A stretch of 64,000 nt of DNA from positions 4,526,001 through 4,590,000 of the forward strand of contig OZ244987.1 in the NCBI GenBank assembly GCA_965223105.1, read 5' to 3'. Under the pieces are notes generated by a model, which had not been told where the DNA came from, did no database searches, and was given only the letters and a program-made list of their open reading frames with translations. Made by a program: the position numbers and the translations under genes. This DNA comes from JABDMH01 sp965223105 (GTDB lineage: Bacteria > Bacteroidota > Bacteroidia > Chitinophagales > Saprospiraceae). Below are positions 53,001 to 57,118 of this stretch, in pieces. The first letter of the stretch is position 1. Each line of letters begins with the position of its first letter.

Positions 53001-55996
53001 GTAATGATTATGCCATATCCGGTATTTACCGCGATACTTTGGTCAGTGCCGGTGGATGTGATTCCATCGTCACCTTGACCCTCACTGTGGTCGATGAAGT
53101 GTTGGAAACCATTGCTGCGGAAATTTGTCAGGGCGATCAATATTTATTCGCTGGTATTAATTATTCCACCGCCGGTGTTTATCGCGATACTCTCCGAAGC
53201 GCAGGTGGTTGTGATTCTATTGTAGAACTGACACTCACTGTGCTTACCAGATCCGACCAAAACATCACCGCTGAAATTTGCCAGGGCGATCAATATTTAT
53301 TCGGTGGCATCAATTACACCACCAGTGGCACCTATCGCGATACCATCCCAGCTCGCAATGGCTGTGACTCCATTATTATTTTAGAATTAACCGTCCATCC
53401 AACCGCACAGACCCTGGTCGAGCAGGAAATTTGTGAAGGCAGTTCGTTTGTTTTTGGTGGACAATCCTACAATACCTCTGGCACCTACCACGACACCCTG
53501 GCTACCCAGCATGGTTGTGATTCGGTGATCACCCTGATGCTCTCGGTTCTTGATCAATTTGAAACCGATATTGCTGCACAAATTTGTGTGGGCGATGAAT
53601 ATGTATTCGGTGGCAACACCTTCACCCAGTCAGGTATTTATCGCGACACCTTCAGTTCGGTGGATGGCTGTGACTCCATCATTATTTTAGATCTGGCCGT
53701 TGTTGATGAAATACACACCCCCATTGAAGCTCAGATCTGCGCTGGCGATCAATTTACTTTTGGAGGTGAGGATTACGCCATCTCCGGTATTTACCGTGAC
53801 ACTTTGGTCAGTGCTGGTGGTTGTGATTCCATCGTCACCCTCACCCTCACCGTGGTCGATGAAGTGTTGGAAACCATTGCTGCTGAAATTTGTCAGGGCG
53901 ATCAATATTTATTCGCTGGTATTAATTATTCCACCGCCGGTGTTTATCGCGATACTCTCCGAAGCGCAGGTGGTTGTGATTCTATTGTAGAACTGACACT
54001 CACTGTGCTTACCGGTTCCGAACAAAACATTACCGCTGAAATTTGTGAAGGAGAAAGTTTTGTTTTCGGCAATAGCACCTTGACCGCCAGTGGCACTTAT
54101 CGCGATACCATCACGGCTAGCAATGGCTGCGATTCCATTATTATTTTAGAATTAACCGTCCATCGAACCGCACAGACCCTGGTCGAGCAGGAAATTTGTG
54201 AAGGCAGTTCGTTTGTTTTTGGTGGACAATCCTACAATACCTCTGGCACCTACCACGACACCCTGGCTACCCAGCATGGTTGTGATTCGGTGATCACCCT
54301 GATGCTCTCGGTTCTTGATCAATTTGAAACCGACATTGCGGTACAAATTTGTGTGGACGATGAATATGTATTCGGTGGCAATACCCTCACCCAGTCCGGC
54401 ATTTATCGCGACACCCTAAGTTCGGTGGATGGCTGTGACTCCATCATTATTTTAGACCTGGCTGTTGTTGATGAAATACACACCCCAATTGAAGCACAGA
54501 TCTGCGCTGGCGATCAATTTACTTTTGGAGGTAATGATTACGCCATCTCCGGTATTTACCGCGACACTGTGATCAGCGCCGGTGGATGTGATTCCATCGT
54601 TACTCTTACCCTCACTGTGGTCGACGAAGTGCTCCAAACAATTGCTGCGGAAATTTGTCAGGGCGATCAATATTTATTCGGTGGCATTAATTATTCCACT
54701 GCTGGTGTTTATCGCGATACTCTGATGAACAGCGGAGGATGTGACTCCATTGTAGAACTGACCCTTACGGTGCTGGATCAATTCACAGAGGAATTAAGCT
54801 TTGAGATATGTAATGGATCTGAGATTGTTGTCAATAACATTATTTATAGAAGTCCGGGCATTTATCGAGACACCTTGGTCGGATCAAATGGATGTGACAG
54901 TATTATACTAGTTGAAATTGTGACACTGGCTCAAACAAGCATTACTACTGAGCAAGTAATCTGCCCTGGTGAAAGCATACATTTTCAAGATAGGATGATC
55001 TCTGAAGCTGGCTTCTATTCCGACACCCTAACTGGGACAAATGGATGTGACAGTATCGTCAATCTTGAATTAGTTGTCCGAAGTATATCAGAATTCATTT
55101 TCCACCACAAAATCTGTGAAGGAGAATCCATCATCATCGAAGGTCAATTGTATAGTGATGACACGACCTTTACCAATGTCTTTTCCGATCAATTTGGTTG
55201 TGATAGTTTGGTCACGCACATCGTTGAAATCATTCCTGATATCTTACTAGATGGGCAAGGAGGTACCATATGTGAAGGTGAGTCAATTGAGCTCTCCGTG
55301 ACTGGCCATCAGGGGCAACCTCTTCAATGGGAGCCATCTGCTTCTCTTTCCTGTGATGATTGTGCCAATCCGATTGCAAAACCAGATACAACAACCATAT
55401 ACATAGTATCGACGATTGGATGTGGAGGTGTATTGATCACAGAAGAGATTACCGTAGAGGTACTACCTCTCCCTACATTAGAGGTGACACAAGATCAGAA
55501 AATTCAGAAGGGTGATCCCGTGGAATTGACTGGACTAACAGAACCTAATAATCAGGTCGACTGGTACAACAACACGGAACAAAAACCCATTTGCCAAGAC
55601 TGCCCCACCATCATAGAGAGACCCGAGCGAGAAACCACTTATGCAGCCTCCACTGCCAATTTGCTGGGTTGTCCCATATTGAAACAGGTAACAATCACCG
55701 TAGATGATGAGTGCGAACTAGAAAAGGTAAAAGTGGTCAACGCTTTTACTCCAAACAATGATGGAGTGAATGACCATTTCGACATTATCAGCGAAGGGGT
55801 TGGTAGAATAGGGTTAGTGCAGGTGTTTAACCGTTGGGGGGAGAAGGTCTTTGAGACCATAGGAAACGAGTTGAGATGGGATGGTACACATCGTGGCGAA
55901 GCCGTAAATCCCGGAGTTTACGTTTATACAATCGAAACAATTTGTGTGAGCGGTGATCAGAGACTGATTGCCGGAAATGTCACTGTACTCAGATGA
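16322..55996 (+). CDS. Giant type IX-secreted repeat protein (SprB-like adhesin), frame-broken as written
   Basis: This is one gene by content, although stops interrupt it. Signal peptide, HYR-like modules, two repeat families and a CHU_C sorting domain follow one another without foreign sequence, and the first and last segments share a frame. Comparing copies, the breaks are small indels: -2 near 32039; -6, -4 and -3 near 33284, 33329 and 33368; +1 in C5 at 43062-43066; -10 near 49127; -15 near 49482; -4 near 49550; -26 near 49586. The net is -69 bases. Repaired, the ORF has about 13,247 residues, roughly 1.3-1.4 MDa. The product should cross the outer membrane by type IX secretion and stay on the surface, as SprB does. 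The start is a TTG at 16322; no in-frame ATG precedes the hydrophobic stretch. The PorP/SprF gene follows after 48 bp. Confidence 0.8.
19712..20467 (+). repeat. Three diverged leading copies of the 252-bp repeat
   Basis: Exactly 756 bases, three units in register with the main array, but with many silent and coding differences (for example CLDSLTIDSTFRAWLNGFS and SDSCQGQLSCSATF). They look like older copies outside the homogenised core. Confidence 0.8.
20468..34060 (+). repeat. Tandem array: 54 copies of a 252-bp (84-residue) unit
   Basis: The same landmark recurs every 252 bases from 20468 to 34061; the distance plus the 15 bases missing at the indels equals exactly 54 units. Copies are nearly identical even at silent sites. 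They differ mainly at a few positions (GCT/ACT, ATT/ATC, GAC/GAT, GCC/GCT, TTC/TTT). Each unit carries six Cys (in NCPAD, DACLD, GGCVYD, DSCGG, DSCAG and ASCSA), about twelve Asp, two Arg and no Lys. A rare unit type (RNWLNGFSVSGGCLYDS) occurs twice, near 24081 and 29373. Confidence 0.93.
31980..33452 (+). CDS. Giant protein, segment 2 (84-aa repeats)
   Basis: After the 2-base loss near 32039 the repeat modules continue in this frame, from 32040 to about 33329; codons before and after that are frame-shifted read-through. It encodes about five more 84-residue units. An in-frame 6-base loss at 33284, a 4-base loss at 33329 and a 3-base loss at 33368 end it. There is no independent start signal, so it is a fragment rather than a gene. 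Confidence 0.6.
   Translation: MVVLLPSILWPPTPVPVMPASATFTVDTPLPIEVNCPADLTVDACLDSLAIDALFRDWLNGFSVDGGCVYDSTRLDTLIAPDSCGGSITVNFMASDSCAGDASCSATFTVDTPLPIEVNCPADLTVDACLDSLAIDALFRDWLNGFSVDGGCVYDSTRLDTLIAPDSCGGSITVNFMASDSCAGDASCSATFTVDTPLPIEVNCPADLTVDACLDSLAIDALFRDWLNGFSVDGGCVYDSTRLDTLIAPDSCGGSITVNFMASDSCAGDASCSATFTVDTPLPIEVNCPADLTVDACLDSLAIDALFRDWLNGFSVDGGCVYDSTRLDTLIAPDSCGGSITVNFMASDSCAGDASCSATFTVDAPLPIEVNCPADLTVDACLDSLAIDALFRDWLNGFSVDGGCVYDSTRLDTLIAPDSCGGSITVNFMASDSCAASCSATFTVDTPLPISTARLTSPSMLAWLWPSMPSLEIGSMAFLSTVVVSTTPPD
33371..43072 (+). CDS. Giant protein, segment 3 (84-aa to 51-aa repeat transition)
   Basis: This open frame of 3233 codons is in the same phase as segment 1. It contains the last 84-residue units and one diverged terminal copy (34061-34330). 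It then switches to 51-residue modules: four FADTIIFNGQN-type, twenty CPGDTIIINGVEYFQP-type, two CPGDSVEINGVKYF-type, twelve EISDSICAGQ-type, and the start of the five-module higher-order array. It ends in a TGA created by one extra C (five instead of four before AATT) at 43062-43066. Confidence 0.75.
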   Translation: MAIDALFRDWLNGFSVDGGCVYDSTRLDTLIAPDSCGGSITVNFMASDSCAGDASCSATFTVDTPLPIEVNCPADLTVDACLDSLAIDALFRDWLNGFSVDGGCVYDSTRLDTLIAPDSCGGSITVNFMASDSCAGDASCSATFTVDTPLPIEVNCPADLTVDACLDSLAIDALFRDWLNGFSVDGGCVYDSTRLDTLIAPDSCGGSITVNFMASDSCAGDASCSATFTVDAPLPIEVNCPGDTTLQPCLPQAHITNAFDLWLSQFSASGGCGLDSLTLDTALMNRPDSTGGSFTITATAYSPCLPPESCSSTFTVSQPAPVQTTIESTICFADTIIFNGQNIFAEGPYMDTLMAANGCDSIITLNLTVLPPVQSTIDSTICFADTIIFNGQNIFAEGPYMDTLMAANGCDSIITLNLTVLPPVQSTIDSTICFADTITFNGQNIFAEGPYIDTLMAANGCDSFITLNLTVLPPIQSTIDSTICFADTITFNGQNIFAEGPYMDTLMAANGCDSIITLNLEVIQHSASNIIATICPGDTIIINGVEYFQPTMVNDTLPSANGCDSILMINIQFGNEVTTTIDQTICPGDTIIINGVEYFQPTMVNDTLPSANGCDSILMINIQFGNEVTTTIDQTICPGDTIIINGVEYFQPTMVNDTLPSANGCDSILMINIQFGNEVTTTIDQTICPGDTIIINGVEYFQPTMVNDTLPSANGCDSILMINIQFGNEVTTTIDQTICPGDTIIIKGVEYFQPTMVNDTLPSANGCDSILMINIQFGNEVTTTIDQTICPGDTIIINGVEYFQPTMVNDTLPSANGCDSILMINIQFGNEVTTTIDQTICPGDTIIINGVEYFQPTMVNDTLPSANGCDSILMINIQFGNEVTTTIDQTICPGDTIIINGVEYFQPTMVNDTLPSANGCDSILMINIQFGNEVTTTIDQTMCPGDTIIINGVEYFQPTMVNDTLPSANGCDSILMINIQSGNEVTTTIDQTICPGDTIIINGVEYFQPTMVNDTLPSANGCDSILMINIQFGNEVTTTIDQTICPGDTIIINGVEYFQPTMVNDTLPSANGCDSILMINIQFGNEVTTTIDQTICPGDTIIINGVEYFQPTMVNDTLPSANGCDSILMINIQFGNEVTTTIDQTICPGDTIIINGVEYFQPTMVNDTLPSANGCDSILMINIQFGNEVTTTIDQTICPGDTIIINGVEYFQPTMVNDTLPSANGCDSILMINIQFGNEVTTTIDQTICPGDTIIINGVEYFQPTMVNDTLPSANGCDSILMINIQFGNEVTTTIDQTICPGDTIIINGVEYFQPTMVNDTLPSANGCDSILMINIQFGNEVTTTIDQTICPGDTIIINGVEYFQPTMVNDTLPSANGCDSILMINIQFGNEVTTTIDQIICPGDTIIINGVEYFQPTMVNDTLPSANGCDSILMINIQFGNEVTTTIDQTICPGDTIIINGVEYFQPTMVNDTLPSANGCDSILMINIQFGNEVTTNIDQTICPGDTIIINGVEYFQPTMVNDTLPSANGCDSILMINIQFAGQVIVPVTATMCPGDSVEINGVKYFEATQLNDTLQGANGCDSILQIDVSIANEVIVPVNATICPGDSVEINGVKYFQATQLNDTLQGTNGCDSILMIIIEVDEEINTEISDSICAGQIYPFGGDDYSQAGVYKDTLMSSGGCDSIVTLNLSIIEEINTEISDSICAGQIYTFGGDDYSEAGTYSNTQMSSGGCDSIITLNLSIIEEINTEISDSICAGQTYPFGGNDYSQAGVYKDTLLSSGGCDSIITLNLSIIEEINTEISDSICAGQTYPFGGNDYSQAGVYKDTLLSSGGCDSIITLNLSIIEELNTEISDSICAGQFYPFGGDDYSQAGVYKDTLMSSGGCDSIITLNLSIIEEINTEISDSVCAGQTYPFGGDDYSEAGTYKDTLMSSGGCDSIVTLNLSIIEEINTEISDSICAGQFYPFGGNDYSEAGSYKDTLMSSGGCDSIITLNLSIIEEINTEISDSICAGQIYQFGGDDYSQAGVYKDTLLSSGGCDSIITLNLSIIEEINTEISDSICAGQTYPFGGNDYSQAGVYKDTLLSSGGCDSIITLNLSIIEELNTEISDSICAGQFYPFGGDDYSQAGVYKDTLMSSGGCDSIITLNLSIIEEINTEISDSVCAGQTYPFGGDDYSEAGTYKDTLMSSGGCDSIVTLNLSIIEEINTEISDSICAGQFYPFGGDDYAISGIYRDTLVSAGGCDSIVTLTLTVVDEVLETIAAEICQGDQYIFGGINYSTAGVYRDTLMSRGGCDSIVELTLTVLTGSEQNITAEICQGDQYLFAGINYSSSGTYRDTIPASNGCDSIIILELTVHPTAQTLVEQEICEGSSFVFGGQSYNTSGTYHDTLATQHGCDSVITLMLSVLDQFETDIAVQICVGDEYVFGGNTLTQSGIYRDTLSSVDGCDSIIILDLAVVDEIHTPIEAQICAGDQFTFGGNDYAISGIYRDTLVSAGGCDSIVSLTLTVVDEVLETIAAEICQGDQYLFAGINYSTSGVYRDTLMSTGGCDSIVELTLTVLDGSEQNITAEICEGESFVFGNSTLTASGTYRDTITASNGCDSIIILELTVHRTAQTLVEHQICEGSSFVFGGQSYNTSGTYHDTLATQQGCDSVITLMLSVLDQFETDIAVQICVGDEYVFGGNTLTQSGIYRDTLSSVDGCDSIIILDLAVVDEIHTPIEAQICAGDQFTFGGNDYAISGIYRDTLVSAGGCDSIVSLTLTVVDEVLETIAAEICQGDQYLFAGINYSTSGVYRDTLMSTGGCDSIVELTLTVLDGSEQNITAEICEGESFVFGNSTLTASGTYRDTITASNGCDSIIILELTVHRTAQTLVEHQICEGSSFVFGGQSYNTSGTYHDTLATQQGCDSVITLMLSVLDQFETDIAVQICVDDEYVFGGNTLTQSGIYRDTLSSVDGCDSIIILDLAVVDEIHTPIEAQICAGDQFTFGGNDYAISGIYRDTLVSAGGCDSIVTLTLTVVDEVLETIAAEICQGDQYLFAGINYSTSGVYRDTLMSTGGCDSIVELTLTVLTRSEQNITAEICQGDQYLFGGINYTTSGTYRDTIRASNGCDSIIILELTIHPTAQTMVEHQICEGSSFVFGGQSYNTSGTYHDTLATQHGCDSVITLMLSVLDQFETDIAVQICVGDEYVFGGNTLTQSGIYRDTLSSVDGCDSIIILDLAVVDEIHTPN
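34361..34972 (+). repeat. Four 153-bp repeats (FADTIIFNGQN type)
   Basis: Four 51-residue modules in exact 153-base register, marked by ICFADTI, NIFAEGPY, DTLMAANGCDSI and LNLTVLPP. This is the first subfamily of the 51-residue module. Confidence 0.85.
34973..38032 (+). repeat. Twenty 153-bp repeats (CPGDTIIINGVEYF type)
   Basis: Twenty copies of a 51-residue module, measured from the first Cys codon; 19 steps of 153 bases separate the first and last. Marks are CPGDTIIINGVEYFQP, DTLPSANGCDSILMI and NIQFGNEVTTTID. Differences are few and mostly silent. No Lys or Arg occurs in the common unit. Confidence 0.9.
38033..40021 (+). repeat. 153-bp repeats of the CPGDSVEING and EISDSICAGQ types
   Basis: Two CPGDSVEINGVKYF modules (38033-38338) are followed by eleven EISDSICAGQ modules from 38339. 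The twelfth of that series, at 40022, already has the C-terminal half of the next family and starts the higher-order array. Modules 4-7 and 9-12 of the EISDSICAGQ set repeat the same order of variants, which points to an internal duplication of five modules (765 bp). Confidence 0.85.
43044..49145 (+). CDS. Giant protein, segment 4 (765-bp higher-order repeats)
   Basis: Continues the five-module repeat from about 43067; the first seven codons are out of phase. Eight 255-residue super-units are encoded. Each has five 51-residue modules with the pattern ICxGDxYxFGGxxY, then GxYRDTL, then GCDSI, then LxLxV. The frame is lost where ten bases (in the codons around VDGCD) are absent near 49127. A fragment of the giant gene, not an independent gene. 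Confidence 0.7.
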   Translation: MLMKYTPPIEAQICAGDQFTFGGNDYAISGIYRDTLVSAGGCDSIVTLTLTVVDEVLETIAAEICQGDQYLFAGINYSTSGVYRDTLMSTGGCDSIVELTLTVLTGSEQNITAEICEGESFVFGNSTLTASGTYRDTITASNGCDSIIILELTVHRTAQTLVEHQICEGSSFVFGGQSYNTSGTYHDTLATQQGCDSVITLMLSVLDQFETDIAVQICVDDEYVFGGNTLTQSGIYRDTLSSVDGCDSIIILDLAVVDEIHTPVEAQICAGDQFTFGGNDYAISGIYRDTLVSAGGCDSIVTLTLTVVDEVLETIAAEICQGDQYLFAGINYSTAGVYRDTLRSAGGCDSIVELTLTVLTGSEQNITAEICQGDQYLFGGINYTTSGTYRDTIPARNGCDSIIILELTVHPTAQTLVEQEICEGSSFVFGGQSYNTSGTYHDTLATQHGCDSVITLMLSVLDQFETDIAAQICVGDEYVFGGNTFTQSGIYRDTLSSVDGCDSIIILDLAVVDEIYTPIEAQICAGDQFTFGGEDYAIAGIYRDTLVSAGGCDSIVTLTLTVVDEVLQTIAAEICQGDQYLFAGINYSTAGVYRDTLRSAGGCDSIVELTLTVFNGSDQNITAEICQGDQYLFGGINYTTSGTYRDTIPARNGCDSIIILELTVHPTAQTLVEQEICEGSSFVFGGQSYNTSGTYHDTLATQQGCDSVITLMLSVLDQFETDIAVQICVGDEYVFGGNTFTQSGIYRDTLSSVDGCDSIIILDLAVVDEIYTPIEAQICAGDQFTFGGEDYAIAGIYRDTLVSAGGCDSIVTLTLTVVDEVLQTIAAEICQGDQYLFGGINYSTAGVYRDTLRSAGGCDSIVELTLTVFDGSEQNITAEICEGESFVFGNSTLTASGTYRDTITASNGCDSIIILELTVHRTAQTLVEHQICEGSSFVFGGQSYNTSGTYHDTLATQQGCDSVITLMLSVLDQFETDIAVQICVDDEYVFGGNTLTQSGIYRDTLSSVDGCDSIIILDLAVVDEIHTPIEAQICAGDQFTFGGNDYAISGIYRDTLVSAGGCDSIVTLTLTVVDEVLETIAAEICQGDQYLFAGINYSTSGVYRDTLMSTGGCDSIVELTLTVLDGSEQNITAEICEGESFVFGNSTLTASGTYRDTITASNGCDSIIILELTVHRTAQTLVEHQICEGSSFVFGGQSYNTSGTYHDTLATQQGCDSVITLMLSVLDQFETDIAVQICVDDEYVFGGNTLTQSGIYRDTLSSVDGCDSIIILDLAVVDEIHTPIEAQICAGDQFTFGGNDYAISGIYRDTLVSAGGCDSIVTLTLTVVDEVLETIAAEICQGDQYLFGGINYSTSGVYRDTLMSTGGCDSIVELTLTVHTVSEQNITAEICQGDQYLFGGINYSSSGTYRDTIPASNGCDSIIILELTVHPTAQTLIEHLICEGSSFVFGGQSYNTSGTYHDTLATQQGCDSVITLMLSVLDQFETEIAVQICVGDEYVFGGNTLTQSGIYRDTLSSVDGCDSIIILDLAVVDEIHTTIEATICSGDQFTFGGNDYATSGIYRDTLISAGGCDSIITLALTVVDEVLETIAAEICQGDQYLFAGINYSNSGVYRDTLMSTGGCDSIVELTLTVLTGSEQNITAEICQGDQYLFGDINYSSSGTYRDTIPARNGCDSIIILELTVHPTAQTLVEQEICEGSSFVFGGQSYNTAGTYHDTLATQHGCDSVITLMLSVLDQFETDIAVQICVDDEYVFGGNTLTQSGIYRDTLSSVDGCDSIIILDLAVVDEIHTPVEAQICAGDQFTFGGNDYAISGIYRDTLVSAGGCDSIVTLTLTVVDEVLETIAAEICQGDQYLFAGINYSNSGVYRDTLMSTGGCDSIVELTLTVLTGSEQNITAEICQGDQYLFGDINYSSSGTYRDTIPARNGCDSIIILELTVHPTAQTLVEQEICEGSSFVFGGQSYNTAGTYHDTLATQHGCDSVITLMLSVLDQFETDIAVQICVGDEYVFGGNTFTQSGIYRDTLSSVTPSLF
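49128..49585 (+). CDS. Giant protein, segment 5 (short, damaged repeat block)
   Basis: Repeat modules are in phase here from 49128 (an internal GTG at 49259 is the first start-like codon). The block looks like a mosaic: its first part matches the copy near 45325-45620 and its second part the copy near 47140-47350. Relative to the latter it lacks 15 bases at 49482 (in frame), 4 at 49550 and 26 at 49586. It is the most damaged part of the array. Confidence 0.55.
49700..55996 (+). CDS. Giant protein, segment 6: last repeats and type IX C-terminal domain
   Basis: The frame is open and in repeat phase from about 49587; the GTG at 49700 is only the first start-like codon. It encodes about seven five-module super-units, then three diverged 51-residue modules (54809-55240). 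A linker with LSCDDCANPIAKPD and PICQDCPTIIERPE follows. The CHU_C/gliding-motility-associated C-terminal domain begins near 55727: VVNAFTPNNDGVNDHFDI, then VFNRWGEKVFE and NPGVYVYTIE. That domain is the type B sorting signal for type IX secretion. Confidence 0.8.
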   Translation: MITLMLSVLDQFETEIAVQICVGDEYVFGGNTLTQSGIYRDTLSSVDGCDSIIILDLAVVDEIHTTIEATICSGDQFTFGGNDYATSGIYRDTLISAGGCDSIITLALTVVDEVLETIAAEICQGDQYLFAGINYSNSGVYRDTLMSTGGCDSIVELTLTVLTGSEQNITAEICQGDQYLFGDINYSSSGTYRDTIPARNGCDSIIILELTVHPTAQTLVEQEICEGSSFVFGGQSYNTAGTYHDTLATQHGCDSVITLMLSVLDQFETDIAVQICVDDEYVFGGNTLTQSGIYRDTLSSVDGCDSIIILDLAVVDEIHTPVEAQICAGDQFTFGGNDYAISGIYRDTLVSAGGCDSIVTLTLTVVDEVLETIAAEICQGDQYLFAGINYSNSGVYRDTLMSTGGCDSIVELTLTVLTGSEQNITAEICQGDQYLFGDINYSSSGTYRDTIPARNGCDSIIILELTVHPTAQTLVEQEICEGSSFVFGGQSYNTAGTYHDTLATQHGCDSVITLMLSVLDQFETDIAVQICVDDEYVFGGNTLTQSGIYRDTLSSVDGCDSIIILDLAVVDEIHTPVEAQICAGDQFTFGGNDYAISGIYRDTLVSAGGCDSIVTLTLTVVDEVLETIAAEICQGDQYIFGGINYSTAGVYRDTLRSAGGCDSIVELTLTVLTGSEQNITAEICQGDQYLFGGINYSSSGTYRDTIPARNGCDSIIILELTVHPTAQTLVEQEICEGSSFVFGGQSYNTAGTYHDTLATQHGCDSVITLMLSVLDQFETDIAAQICVGDEYVFGGNTFTQSGIYRDTLSSVDGCDSIIILDLAVVDEIHTTIEATICSGDQFTFGGNDYATSGIYRDTLISAGGCDSIITLALTVVDEVLETIAAEICQGDQYLFAGINYSNSGVYRDTLMSTGGCDSIVELTLTVLTGSDQNITAEICQGDQYLFGGINYTTSGTYRDTIPARNGCDSIIILELTVHPTAQTLVEQEICEGSSFVFGGQSYNTAGTYHDTLATQHGCDSVITLMLSVLDQFETDIAVQICVDDEYVFGGNTLTQSGIYRDTLSSVDGCDSIIILDLAVVDEIHTPVEAQICAGDQFTFGGNDYAISGIYRDTLVSAGGCDSIVTLTLTVVDEVLETIAAEICQGDQYLFAGINYSTAGVYRDTLRSAGGCDSIVELTLTVLTRSDQNITAEICQGDQYLFGGINYTTSGTYRDTIPARNGCDSIIILELTVHPTAQTLVEQEICEGSSFVFGGQSYNTSGTYHDTLATQHGCDSVITLMLSVLDQFETDIAAQICVGDEYVFGGNTFTQSGIYRDTFSSVDGCDSIIILDLAVVDEIHTPIEAQICAGDQFTFGGEDYAISGIYRDTLVSAGGCDSIVTLTLTVVDEVLETIAAEICQGDQYLFAGINYSTAGVYRDTLRSAGGCDSIVELTLTVLTGSEQNITAEICEGESFVFGNSTLTASGTYRDTITASNGCDSIIILELTVHRTAQTLVEQEICEGSSFVFGGQSYNTSGTYHDTLATQHGCDSVITLMLSVLDQFETDIAVQICVDDEYVFGGNTLTQSGIYRDTLSSVDGCDSIIILDLAVVDEIHTPIEAQICAGDQFTFGGNDYAISGIYRDTVISAGGCDSIVTLTLTVVDEVLQTIAAEICQGDQYLFGGINYSTAGVYRDTLMNSGGCDSIVELTLTVLDQFTEELSFEICNGSEIVVNNIIYRSPGIYRDTLVGSNGCDSIILVEIVTLAQTSITTEQVICPGESIHFQDRMISEAGFYSDTLTGTNGCDSIVNLELVVRSISEFIFHHKICEGESIIIEGQLYSDDTTFTNVFSDQFGCDSLVTHIVEIIPDILLDGQGGTICEGESIELSVTGHQGQPLQWEPSASLSCDDCANPIAKPDTTTIYIVSTIGCGGVLITEEITVEVLPLPTLEVTQDQKIQKGDPVELTGLTEPNNQVDWYNNTEQKPICQDCPTIIERPERETTYAASTANLLGCPILKQVTITVDDECELEKVKVVNAFTPNNDGVNDHFDIISEGVGRIGLVQVFNRWGEKVFETIGNELRWDGTHRGEAVNPGVYVYTIETICVSGDQRLIAGNVTVLR

Positions 55997-56044
55997 GAAT
56001 TTTTTTTAATTTCACATAAGCGCTTTTCTATATACGAACACACC

Positions 56045-57118
56045 ATGAAACCCGTAATTTTTAGATTGCATTTTCTTGTGCAAGCCTTAATCCTAGCTGT
56101 AGGCCTCTGCTTTATTGTGCCTGCATTCGGCCAAGATATTCATCTCTCCCACATTCATGCATCGCCGCTCTATTTGAACCCAGCGATGACAGGCGTCTTT
56201 AATGGTGATTTACGGTTTATTGCAAACTACAGAGGTCAATGGAATTCCTTCACACAGGGATTTCGATCATTGATTACATCAGCCGATATGAAACTAAACC
56301 GGGGTTTGACCATTCGAGACGATATGGGAGTAGGCTTTCAGGCTACCGCAGACCGGGCTGGTGATTTGGATTTCACCATCTTGAATGCCAATACCTCGTT
56401 TTCATATCTCAAGGCATTGAATTCCGATGGCACACATATACTGGCAGCGGGTTTCAGTGTTGGATTTACCCAAAATAGCATTGACATTACTAAGGCCATC
56501 TTGACAGAAGAACAAGACCCATACTTACAAAATCCAGATTTCGAAAGTTCCTTAAGTATTTTCGACCTATCTGCTGGACTAAGCTGGTTTGTGCCACTTA
56601 CTGTTGACGACTTTCTTTATTTAGGTGGAAGCTACTTTCACTTTAATCGATCTCGTGTATCCTTCTTACGTGCACAAGTTAGTCCTATAGAGGACAGTCA
56701 ATTATATTTTCCAAAAACGGTTTTACATGGAGGTGGTAGCTTTCGCCTTACTCCCTATCTCACTATTAAACCTAGCTTTATCTTCCTTGAACAAGGCCCT
56801 CATCAAGAGATCAACATCGGGACTTATTTCACCATAAACACCACAGAACGCAGATATCTGGCACCTAACTACAAATTGCACATTGGAGGCTGGTTTCGTT
56901 GGTCCTTTCGAGATGGTGTTTACAATCGCGATGCTTTGGTAGCCAGCGTCCGATATGACTACTATGATACCGTATATGCGATATCCTATGACATCAATGT
57001 GTCAGACTTGGTTAAAGCCACGAATGGAAGAGGTGGTCCGGAACTTTCAATCATCCACTATATCGATTTTATCCGCCCCGAAAGAAAACAGTTTAAGGTG
57101 AAGTGCCCGGCCTTTTGA
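56045..57118 (+). CDS. PorP/SprF family type IX secretion partner protein
   Basis: A 357-residue outer-membrane beta-barrel of the PorP/SprF family. A signal peptide (ending PAFGQ) is followed by the family N-terminus LSHIHASPLYLNPAMTGVFNGD and FIANYRGQW, then alternating amphipathic strands. SprF is needed for secretion of SprB by Flavobacterium, and PorP/SprF genes usually sit next to the large CHU_C-type substrates they serve. This one starts 48 bp after the giant gene on the same strand with no terminator between, so it is probably co-transcribed. Its job would be to escort or attach the giant protein at the outer membrane. Confidence 0.9.
   Translation: MKPVIFRLHFLVQALILAVGLCFIVPAFGQDIHLSHIHASPLYLNPAMTGVFNGDLRFIANYRGQWNSFTQGFRSLITSADMKLNRGLTIRDDMGVGFQATADRAGDLDFTILNANTSFSYLKALNSDGTHILAAGFSVGFTQNSIDITKAILTEEQDPYLQNPDFESSLSIFDLSAGLSWFVPLTVDDFLYLGGSYFHFNRSRVSFLRAQVSPIEDSQLYFPKTVLHGGGSFRLTPYLTIKPSFIFLEQGPHQEINIGTYFTINTTERRYLAPNYKLHIGGWFRWSFRDGVYNRDALVASVRYDYYDTVYAISYDINVSDLVKATNGRGGPELSIIHYIDFIRPERKQFKVKCPAF

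Larger units (their letters stand above)
40022..54502 (+). repeat. Higher-order array: about 19 copies of a 765-bp five-module unit
   Basis: Five different 51-residue modules repeat in fixed order. Their signatures are ICAGDQFTFGG, ICQGDQYLFAG (or FGG), then ICQGDQYLFGG or ICEGESFVFGN, then ICEGSSFVFGGQ, then ICVGDEYVFGGN (or CVDDEY). Measured between Cys codons at 40022 and 54503, 14,481 bases plus the 54 net missing bases equals exactly 19 x 765. Copies are mosaics of a few alleles. The block 47345 to about 49035 is repeated without visible change at 49585 to about 51275. Confidence 0.9.

Noticed and set aside
20468..54502. Regularly spaced direct repeats resembling a CRISPR array
   Set aside because: There are no short repeats with unique spacers; whole units are coding and almost identical, and no cas genes are present.
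55997..56044. T8 run after the giant gene as an intrinsic terminator
   Set aside because: No stem precedes the T run, and the PorP/SprF gene follows closely, so read-through is expected.
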